DNA from: Prevotellaceae bacterium
GTDB lineage: Bacteria; Bacteroidota; Bacteroidia; Bacteroidales; UBA932
Assembly: GCA_031257455.1 (NCBI GenBank)
Contig: JAIROQ010000036.1
Coordinates: 1-8,519, forward strand
Direction: 5' to 3'
Length of the DNA stretch: 8,519 bases
A program made the translations under genes and the position numbers. Of the stretch, positions 1 to 4,688 are shown piece after piece. How positions within the stretch are numbered: the stretch's first letter is position 1; each line of letters opens with the position of its first letter. A model generated the notes under the pieces. It saw only the letters and a program-made list of their open reading frames with translations. It ran no database searches and was not told the DNA's origin.

Positions 1-612
1 TCCGGCGAATGGTCATCGAATGTATATACAATAAGCGGTACGCCCACAAGCGCCGGTACATATAATTATACCGTAACGACTACCAACGATAAAGGTTGCG
101 CCAATACCGCCATCGGTAAGATTATCGTAGTTCCCGTGCCGCCTTATTCTATCGGTAATACATGGTCTTGCGACTCACAAATATGGTCGGGAGCTTTGCG
201 AAATCCGGCCAGTTGCCCTCAGCAGTCTTCCTTGTCCGCGGATGAACAACCCCCAGCTCAATATTATGATCGTGGTTCGTCTTATGGATACTACTATAAT
301 TGGACATGTGTATACGAAAATGCCACGACCTTATGCCCCTCGCCTTGGCGTGTTCCTACAGACAACGACCTTAGTACACTAGTAAGTTGTGCAGAAAAGA
401 ATCATAGTCTTGATGGTAGTCTGTGGCTTGGCGCTTGGGGGCCTACGGGCTACGTCGCAACCAGTGAGTTTGTCGAATCGCCGACCGGCCACGTTTGGTC
501 GCAAACAGCGGAACCACCACCATACGCAGTCTGCCTACTCTACGACACTAACGGAGTAGGCATCGTCGCGGACTACAGGGCGGTCGGGTTTCCGGTGCGG
601 TGCGTCCGGTAG
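1..612 (+). CDS. C-terminal part of a large secreted/surface protein with Ig-like repeat and FISUMP domain (5' partial)
   Basis: The frame is open from base 1 to the TAG at 610-612, giving 203 visible residues; the start lies upstream of the window. Residues 1 to about 43 look like the end of an Ig/PKD or cadherin-like beta repeat, with ISGTPTSAGTYNYTVT followed by NDKGCANTA and a closing IIVV strand. From about residue 46 the sequence fits the Fibrobacter succinogenes major paralogous (FISUMP) domain: an aromatic YGYYYNW block, then CPSPWRVPTDND at about 112-123, a SLWLGAWG segment, and the family's typical GFPVRCVR end at 196-203. In Bacteroidetes such domains occur in large exported proteins, often as several paralogues; ligand and role are unknown. 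No type IX sorting domain follows, because the FISUMP end is the protein end. The GTG at 136 is internal, not a start. The family call is by remembered motif pattern, not by search. Confidence 0.82.
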   Translation, partial: SGEWSSNVYTISGTPTSAGTYNYTVTTTNDKGCANTAIGKIIVVPVPPYSIGNTWSCDSQIWSGALRNPASCPQQSSLSADEQPPAQYYDRGSSYGYYYNWTCVYENATTLCPSPWRVPTDNDLSTLVSCAEKNHSLDGSLWLGAWGPTGYVATSEFVESPTGHVWSQTAEPPPYAVCLLYDTNGVGIVADYRAVGFPVRCVR

Positions 613-660
613 CCCCCGAAACTTCTTAAGTTTTAAATTTTAAATTAATCAAAAAAAGAG

Positions 661-694
661 CCGTCGGTATGGAAATGTACCGACGGTTTTTTTT
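661..694 (+). terminator. Rho-independent terminator after the FISUMP gene
   Basis: A perfect 9-bp stem CCGTCGGTA (661-669) / TACCGACGG (678-686) with an 8-nt loop is followed directly by eight T (687-694). It lies 48 nt after the stop codon of the upstream gene. Seven A at 651-657 precede the stem, so the hairpin could also terminate transcription coming from the right. Confidence 0.93.
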
Positions 695-696
695 AG

Positions 697-781
697 TGGA
701 GAATGGAGAGTGGAGAGTGGAAAATGGCGGCAAGCGCACTAATTCCTAATTTTTAATTCCTAATTCGTATTGGCGTCAGCC
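697..781 (+). repeat. Degenerate heptamer repeat array 1
   Basis: The stretch can be cut into 7-base units almost without slippage. Units at 697-738 are tggagaa, tggagag, tggagag, tggaaaa, tggcggc, aagcgca. After one extra base come taattcc, taatttt, taattcc, taattcg, tattggc, gtcagcc (740-781). Two word families (TGGAGAG-like and TAATTCC-like) sit around the word GGCGGCAAGCGC (726-737), and the array ends in GGCGTCAGCC (772-781). The same boundary words recur before pgk, and the second recurs in reverse complement after pgk. No coding frame is evident. The pattern recalls the short tandemly repeated repetitive heptamers known from cyanobacteria, but identity with any named family is not claimed. 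Confidence 0.8.
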
Positions 782-837
782 CAATTAGTCACATTAGCAC
801 ATTTCCAGATTTTTAAATCTTTGAATAAAAGTTTTTG

Positions 838-845
838 TATATTTG
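838..845 (+). promoter_or_regulatory. Bacteroidetes -7 promoter element (TATATTTG) for the toxin-antitoxin locus
   Basis: TATATTTG matches the Bacteroidetes sigma-70 -7 consensus TAnnTTTG and lies 28 nt before the ATG at 874, leaving a short A/T-rich leader. A TTTG at 820-823 is the only nearby -33 candidate, but its 14-nt spacing is shorter than the usual 19-21. The surrounding bases (TTTTTGTA before, TTTGTATTCGT across it) closely match the element before pgk. Confidence 0.55.
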
Positions 846-873
846 TATTCGTAAATCTATTCATGTTATAATT

Positions 874-1122
874 ATGGAAGCAGTAGTAGTTCAGATAAAG
901 AACCATCAGGCTTTGAATTTTTTTAAAAATCTGGAAGATTTGAACGTCATAAAAGTATTACGGCGTGTTCCTTATTCACAGGTCGAAATGTTGATGAACA
1001 ACGAGCATAATAAGGATAGCATAAAACGTTTGACAGAAATTCAAGCTATCACGAAAAACATTCATGTAGATTTAGCCGGTTTTCATTTTAACCGCAATGA
1101 GGCAAATAACTATGGCGGATAA
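874..1122 (+). CDS. Small antitoxin-like protein partnering a PIN-domain toxin
   Basis: 82 residues from ATG 874. The in-frame upstream TTG at 835 is rejected because it lies before the promoter's likely start site. The N-terminal half, with VVVQIKNHQALNFFKNLEDL and NVIKVLRR, resembles a common Bacteroidetes family of small beta-alpha proteins found upstream of PIN toxins. The C-terminal tail (VDLAGFHFNRNEANNYGG) has the extended aromatic/acidic look of an antitoxin segment that plugs the toxin's active site. Its stop (1120-1122) overlaps the downstream PIN-domain start (1112) by 11 nt, the usual arrangement in VapBC-type modules. In such modules the antitoxin neutralises the RNase and represses the shared promoter. 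No frame damage is seen, although the toxin is broken. It has no clear AbrB, RHH or Phd/YefM motif, so the DNA-binding class is unassigned. The antitoxin role rests mainly on context. Confidence 0.72.
   Translation: MEAVVVQIKNHQALNFFKNLEDLNVIKVLRRVPYSQVEMLMNNEHNKDSIKRLTEIQAITKNIHVDLAGFHFNRNEANNYGG
1099..1102 (+). promoter_or_regulatory. SD-like GAGG favouring the PIN start at 1112
   Basis: GAGG ends 9 nt before ATG 1112, a plausible ribosome-binding spacing inside the antitoxin coding region. It supports ATG 1112 (MADKYALDTNI) over ATG 1097, which would add only MRQIT. Bacteroidetes depend weakly on such sites, so this is supportive evidence only. Confidence 0.35.
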
Positions 1123-1329
1123 ATATGCATTGGATACTAATATCCTAATCTACTTGGAAGGTAATGATTTTGATAAACGTAAAACAGCAGAATTGTTGTT
1201 GTCATACGACCCCGTTATTCCAACTCAAGTTGTATCCGAATTTATAAATGTAATATTCTTTATTCCGAAGATATGCAACATAATCTGGTTGTAGAAGAAC
1301 AAATGAAAATCATTAATCCTTTTATTTGA
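1112..1329 (+). pseudogene. PIN-domain (VapC-like) toxin remnant with internal deletion and frameshift
   Basis: Residues 1-47 from ATG 1112 are a typical PIN-domain N-terminus: MADKYALDTNILIY carries the first catalytic Asp (D8), and PTQVVSEFINV carries the conserved Glu (E43). The frame then runs into 13 unrelated residues and a stop at 1292-1294. In the neighbouring frame, starting at 1252 right at the end of FINV, 25 codons to a TGA at 1327-1329 read NILYSEDMQHNLVVEEQMKI then INPFI. This is exactly the kind of C-terminal strand and SED motif that closes PIN toxins. The middle of the fold, including the third acidic residue, is absent. PIN toxins are usually about 130-140 residues and about 72 codons remain, so roughly 60-70 codons were lost in a deletion that is not a multiple of three. 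An active RNase is very unlikely. Confidence 0.85.
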
Positions 1330-1332
1330 ATT

Positions 1333-1350
1333 AAAATTATAAATAATTTT
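1333..1350 (+). repeat. Perfect A/T palindrome after the toxin remnant
   Basis: AAAATTAT (1333-1340) and ATAATTTT (1343-1350) are perfect inverted copies around a 2-base AA, 4 bases after the TGA of the PIN remnant. It could be a weak terminator of the toxin-antitoxin transcript, but a pure A/T stem gives little stability and no clean T-run follows. Chance occurrence in A/T-rich DNA is possible. Confidence 0.4.
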
Positions 1351-1440
1351 AGTCATAAGTCGTAAGTCGCGACAAGCGCAAATTAGTTGAAAGTGGAGAG
1401 TTGAAAGTTGAAAATGGCGACAGGCGCAGCGGCGTCAGCC
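1351..1440 (+). repeat. Degenerate heptamer repeat array 2
   Basis: Units agtcata, agtcgta, agtcgcg, acaagcg fill 1351-1378. After an 8-base break come ttgaaag, tggagag, ttgaaag, ttgaaaa, tggcgac, aggcgca (1387-1428), and after two bases GGCGTCAGCC (1431-1440). The order TGGAGAG-like units, then AAAATGGCGRCARGCGC, then GGCGTCAGCC is the same as in array 1, although the TAATTCC block of array 1 is missing. The GACAAGCGC at 1371-1379 is a second, partial copy of the inner word. Confidence 0.78.
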
Positions 1441-1444
1441 AAAA

Positions 1445-1480
1445 TAGTCAATAGTCAATGATTAAATAGTCAATAGCCAA
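1445..1480 (+). repeat. TAGTCAA heptamer tract upstream of pgk
   Basis: tagtcaa (1445-1451), tagtcaa (1452-1458), tgattaa (1459-1465), one extra a, tagtcaa (1467-1473), tagccaa (1474-1480). It begins five bases after the GGCGTCAGCC word of array 2. A single AATTAGTCA also follows that word after array 1 (783-791), so this tract may be an expanded form of the same flank. It ends 21 bases before the pgk -7 element. Confidence 0.72.
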
Positions 1481-1501
1481 AACCAAATCAACATTTTTTT
1501 G

Positions 1502-1509
1502 TACCTTTG
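1502..1509 (+). promoter_or_regulatory. Bacteroidetes -7 promoter element (TACCTTTG) for pgk
   Basis: TACCTTTG is a full match to TAnnTTTG and lies 35 nt before the pgk ATG. The leader after it is A-rich (ACCATAAACAAAATACT), as usual for initiation in this phylum, with no Shine-Dalgarno. I see no TTTG at the normal -33 spacing; that region is occupied by the end of the TAGTCAA tract and an A/C-rich stretch. Confidence 0.7.
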
Positions 1510-1544
1510 TTCGTCATTTTTAGAAAAACCATAAACAAAATACT

Positions 1545-2798
1545 ATGCAAACAATTGACACGTACAATTTCAAAGGTAAGCGCGCATTGGTGCGCGTGGA
1601 CTTCAACGTTCCGCTGAACGAACAATTCGAGATTACAGACGATACCCGCATCCGCGCGGCTATTCCGACACTTAAAAAAGTGCTGGATGGCGGCGGCTCG
1701 CTGATTATCATGTCGCACTTGGGACGCCCAAAAGGGGCAAGTGAAAAATATTCATTGAAACATATTTTAGCGAATGTAGAAAAAAAATTAGGCCTGAAAG
1801 TGAAATTCGCTCCCGACTGTATGGGCGCGGAAGCGGAAACGCTGTCCAAATCATTACAACCGGGAGAAGTATTGGTGTTGGAAAACCTGCGTTTCTATGA
1901 AGAAGAAGAAGGCAAGCCGCGCAATCTCCCTGATGACGCCGGAGAAAAAGAAAAGAAAGCCGCCAAAGCGACAGTAAAGGAAAAACAAAAAGAATTTGTG
2001 AAAAAACTTGCATCCTATGGCGACTGCTATATTAATGACGCTTTCGGAACAGCGCACCGTGCGCATGCTTCCACTGCTTTAATTGCCGCCTACTTCCCGG
2101 ACGATAAATTATTCGGCTACGTAATGGAAGGCGAAATCAAAGCGGTTGATAAAGTGCTGGAGTCGCCGGAACAGCCGTTCACCGCCATTCTCGGGGGGTC
2201 GAAAGTATCTTCCAAGATTACCATTATCGAACGGTTGCTAAAACGCGTGAATAATTTAATTATCGGCGGCGGCATGAGTTTTACGTTTATCAAGGCGCAG
2301 GGCGGGAAAATCGGCAACTCCATTTGCGAAGACGACCAGCAATCATTGGCGTTGGACATCTTGAAAAAAGCAAAAGAGCTGGGCGTAGCGGTTTATTTAC
2401 CCCAAAAAGTGTTAATAGCCGATGCTTTCAGCAATGATGCGCATACGCAAATTTGCCACATCGATGAAATTCCCGACAACTGGGAAGGCGTGGACGCCGC
2501 AGCGCCGGTGGAAGAATGGGAAGAAGTAATTTTGGCTTCAAAAACCATTTTATGGAACGGGCCTGTGGGCGTATTCGAAATACCCCAATTTGCTAATGGC
2601 ACTAAAGCGGTGGCGCAAATGGTTGCCAACTCCACAGCGAAAGGCGCTTATTCGTTGGTTGGCGGCGGCGACAGCGTGGCAGCCGTTAATCAAATGGGCT
2701 TTGCCGACAAGGTAAGTTATGTTTCCACCGGCGGCGGCGCATTGCTCGAATACATGGAAGGCATCGAATTGCCGGGCATCAGGGCAATTAAGAGTTAA
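1545..2798 (+). CDS. pgk: Phosphoglycerate kinase
   Basis: A cytosolic glycolytic enzyme that moves the acyl phosphate of 1,3-bisphosphoglycerate to ADP, giving 3-phosphoglycerate and ATP. 417 residues, slightly above the roughly 395 of many bacterial forms. The N-domain motifs run in order: VRVDFNVPL (16-24), TRIRAAIPT (34-42), SHLGRPKG (57-64), ENLRFYEEE (113-121) and the signature [13 protein letters not shown] (164-176). The C-domain nucleotide site follows: GGSKVSSK (217-224), GGGMSFTF (241-248), WNGPVGVFE (337-345), GGGDS (373-377) and [13 protein letters not shown] (394-406). All key motifs are present, so the enzyme should be active. The extra length is a lysine/glutamate-rich insert at about 122-152, between ENLRF and the NDAFG signature. 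ATG 1545 follows the promoter and gives a full N-terminus. The last two codons and part of the stop lie inside a tandem repeat that continues downstream. Confidence 0.98.
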   Translation: MQTIDTYNFKGKRALVRVDFNVPLNEQFEITDDTRIRAAIPTLKKVLDGGGSLIIMSHLGRPKGASEKYSLKHILANVEKKLGLKVKFAPDCMGAEAETLSKSLQPGEVLVLENLRFYEEEEGKPRNLPDDAGEKEKKAAKATVKEKQKEFVKKLASYGDCYINDAFGTAHRAHASTALIAAYFPDDKLFGYVMEGEIKAVDKVLESPEQPFTAILGGSKVSSKITIIERLLKRVNNLIIGGGMSFTFIKAQGGKIGNSICEDDQQSLALDILKKAKELGVAVYLPQKVLIADAFSNDAHTQICHIDEIPDNWEGVDAAAPVEEWEEVILASKTILWNGPVGVFEIPQFANGTKAVAQMVANSTAKGAYSLVGGGDSVAAVNQMGFADKVSYVSTGGGALLEYMEGIELPGIRAIKS

Positions 2799-2820
2799 GA
2801 ACTAAGAGTTGGCTGACGCC
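2790..2820 (+). repeat. Heptamer array 3 overlapping the pgk stop codon
   Basis: aagagtt (2790-2796), aagaact (2797-2803), aagagtt (2804-2810), then GGCTGACGCC (2811-2820), which is the exact reverse complement of the GGCGTCAGCC word ending arrays 1 and 2. The first unit encodes the last two residues of PGK (Lys-Ser) and the first base of its TAA. Confidence 0.7.
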
Positions 2821-2826
2821 ACCGTT

Positions 2827-2864
2827 CAGTCGCAGTAGGCAGTCGCAGTAGGCAGCGCTGACGC
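2827..2864 (+). repeat. Two exact 13-bp tandem copies (CAGTCGCAGTAGG) plus GCGCTGACGC word
   Basis: CAGTCGCAGTAGG occurs at 2827-2839 and again at 2840-2852 with no difference, then CAG and GCGCTGACGC (2855-2864), a near copy of the GGCTGACGCC word 35 bases earlier. Each 13-mer is itself a CAGTCG plus CAGTAGG pair, so it is a 6/7-base relative of the heptamers. The exact copies suggest recent duplication or slippage. Confidence 0.75.
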
Positions 2865-2871
2865 TACTAAA

Positions 2872-2927
2872 CAAATAAACAACTCAACAACTCAACGATT
2901 CAACAAATAAACAAATAAACAACAAAT
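2872..2927 (+). repeat. Octamer tandem array forming the sppA leader
   Basis: Seven 8-base units in perfect phase: caaataaa, caactcaa, caactcaa, cgattcaa, caaataaa, caaataaa, caacaaat. The last unit supplies the A and T of the sppA ATG (2926-2928). The tract has no G except one in unit 4, so the mRNA leader would be unstructured and A/C-rich, which suits initiation in Bacteroidetes. No TAnnTTTG element is seen anywhere between pgk and sppA. Confidence 0.78.
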
Positions 2928-4683
2928 GAAAAATTTCTTCAAAATGGTTTTAGCCTCGTTTGTCGGGGTATTGATTGCCGGGATTATCGGCACTATTATG
3001 TTAATTTCCGTAGTGGGGGCTATAAGCAGTCTCTTTTCCTCCGATACGGAACCGGTAACGGTTAAACCGAATACTATTTTCCGCCTCATGCTCGACCATC
3101 CGGTGGCAGAGCGCACGAAGAGCGGACAATTGGAAGTCGGGCTTACCGCTGTTTCCATGACGCATTATATCGGATTGAACGATATTTTGAAAACCATTGA
3201 CCATGCCGCTATCGACCCCAATATTGAAATGGTGTATTTAGACCTTAGCGAAATGCAAGCGGGCATGGCGCATGTAGAAGAAATCCGGGCGGCGTTGGAG
3301 AAATTCAAGGAATCGGGGAAACCGATTATTGCCTATGGCGACAATTATTCGCAATCGGCGTATTATTTGGCGACCGTTGCCGACAGGATTTATCTAAATC
3401 CTTTCGGAGACGCGGCTTTGACGGGATTGAGCGCCGAAGTAACATTTTATAAAGGCCTGCTGGAAAAATTGCAAATAGAAGTACAGATTATTCGTCACGG
3501 CAAATTCAAAAGCGCGGTAGAGCCGTTCATTACAGATAAAATGAGCAACGAAAACCGCGAGCAATACCTGACTTTCATCAATACTATTTGGGGATACCGG
3601 TTGGAAAAAATTTGCTATGCACGGCAAATCGACTACAAGAAGATACATTCGTTAATTGATAACCTCGAATTGCTGACAGCGCAGGATGCTTTAAACAACG
3701 GGCTGGTGGACGCTTTATTCTATAAGGATGAATTGTTGGATGAGTTGTGCGAATTATCCGGCGTTACTTCCGAAGAAGAATTGGCAATGGTAGATGTGGA
3801 GAATTATGCAAAGGTGGCACGCAAACAAGCTGTCAGCCGCCAACGAATTGCCATAGTATATGCCGATGGCGAAATCAACATGGGCAAGGGCGAAGCGGAA
3901 ATCACTGCATGGAATTTTGCCAATACCTTGCGCGCTATCCGCAATGACGATGCTATCAAAGCGGTGGTTTTCCGCGTAAATTCGCCGGGCGGCAGCGCAC
4001 AGGCATCGGAAATAATCGCCCGCGAACTGTCCTTACTGAAAGCGCAAAAACCGGTGGTCGTATCCATGAGCAATTATGCGGCTTCCGGCGGTTACTGGAT
4101 TTCCGCGCCTGCCGATAAAATCATTGTAAACCCTGCTTCGCTCACCGGTTCTATCGGCGTATTCGGCGTAATTCCTAACATCAGGAAAGGACTGAACAAT
4201 CATCTGGGCATTACGGTGGACGAGGCAAAGAGTAATACCGCCGCCGATTACCCGAGTATCACGCGGCCGCTGACCACGCGCGAATGGGAAGCAACGCAGG
4301 CGACAGTAGAATTTATCTACGCGCAATTTATCGAAAAAGTAGCAAATTCCCGCAATATCCCGGCGGCACAAGTGGACGAAATAGGGCAAGGCAGGATATG
4401 GAGCGGCATTGACGCCGTGAAACTCGGCCTGGCCGATGAATTGGGCGGCATCACTGAAGCCATTGCGGAAGCTGCAGCATTAGCCGGTTTGGAAAATTAC
4501 CGCCTCATTGAATTGCCCACAGAAAAAACGCCGCTTGAACAAATCCTGGAGTCTTTAACGAAGGGGAACATTGCTGTAAAAGCGCAAGCGCCGGAACAGA
4601 TACAAACGATGGAACGTTTTCTTCAAGAAATAACAGAACCCGGCGTGTATGCCCGTTTACCCTACGATATAACGGTTAATTAA
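2926..4683 (+). CDS. sppA: Signal peptide peptidase SppA, long (67K) type, S49 family
   Basis: An inner-membrane serine protease that cuts remnant signal peptides and other short membrane-linked peptides after export. 585 residues, close to the E. coli long form. One hydrophobic segment at about 7-37 anchors the protein; it lacks an obvious signal-peptidase site, so it should stay membrane-bound with the catalytic part outside the cytoplasm. It has the two tandem S49 domains. The N-terminal one (about 80-260) has HGKFKSAVEPF with the general-base Lys195. The C-terminal one (about 305-460) has FRVNSPGGSAQASE and NYAASGGYWIS with the nucleophile Ser387, then NPASLTGSIGVFGV. The Ser-Lys pair matches E. 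coli S409/K209 in local motif, so activity is expected. It is first of the tightly packed genes ending in ispG: its TAA is 5 nt before the next ATG. With no visible promoter before it, read-through from pgk is likely. Confidence 0.96.
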   Translation: MKNFFKMVLASFVGVLIAGIIGTIMLISVVGAISSLFSSDTEPVTVKPNTIFRLMLDHPVAERTKSGQLEVGLTAVSMTHYIGLNDILKTIDHAAIDPNIEMVYLDLSEMQAGMAHVEEIRAALEKFKESGKPIIAYGDNYSQSAYYLATVADRIYLNPFGDAALTGLSAEVTFYKGLLEKLQIEVQIIRHGKFKSAVEPFITDKMSNENREQYLTFINTIWGYRLEKICYARQIDYKKIHSLIDNLELLTAQDALNNGLVDALFYKDELLDELCELSGVTSEEELAMVDVENYAKVARKQAVSRQRIAIVYADGEINMGKGEAEITAWNFANTLRAIRNDDAIKAVVFRVNSPGGSAQASEIIARELSLLKAQKPVVVSMSNYAASGGYWISAPADKIIVNPASLTGSIGVFGVIPNIRKGLNNHLGITVDEAKSNTAADYPSITRPLTTREWEATQATVEFIYAQFIEKVANSRNIPAAQVDEIGQGRIWSGIDAVKLGLADELGGITEAIAEAAALAGLENYRLIELPTEKTPLEQILESLTKGNIAVKAQAPEQIQTMERFLQEITEPGVYARLPYDITVN

Positions 4684-4688
4684 GCCAC

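Noticed and set aside
136..612. FISUMP ORF starting at GTG 136 as a complete gene
   Set aside because: The frame is open from base 1 with Ig-like repeat sequence, and the GTG is simply a Val codon inside a larger exported protein.
835..873. TTG 835 as start of the antitoxin-like gene
   Set aside because: It overlaps the TATATTTG element and would precede the transcript start; ATG 874 fits the family N-terminus better.
1097..1294. Intact 65-residue PIN mini-protein
   Set aside because: The last 13 residues after FINV are unrelated to PIN proteins, while the true C-terminus is readable in the next frame to 1329.
1240..1329. Programmed frameshift joining the two PIN parts
   Set aside because: Joining them would give only about 72 residues with the fold's middle missing, and no slippery heptanucleotide is evident; deletion explains it better.
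1333..1350. A/T palindrome as a strong terminator or recombination site
   Set aside because: The stem is entirely A/T with no downstream T-run and no second copy, so it is kept only as a low-confidence repeat.
697..1480. CRISPR array
   Set aside because: Units are 7 bases, tandem and degenerate, with no repeat-spacer structure and no cas genes nearby.
2799..2871. Intrinsic terminator after pgk
   Set aside because: Only very short stems (GGC/GCC, AGCG/CGCT) can form and there is no T-run; read-through into sppA seems more likely.
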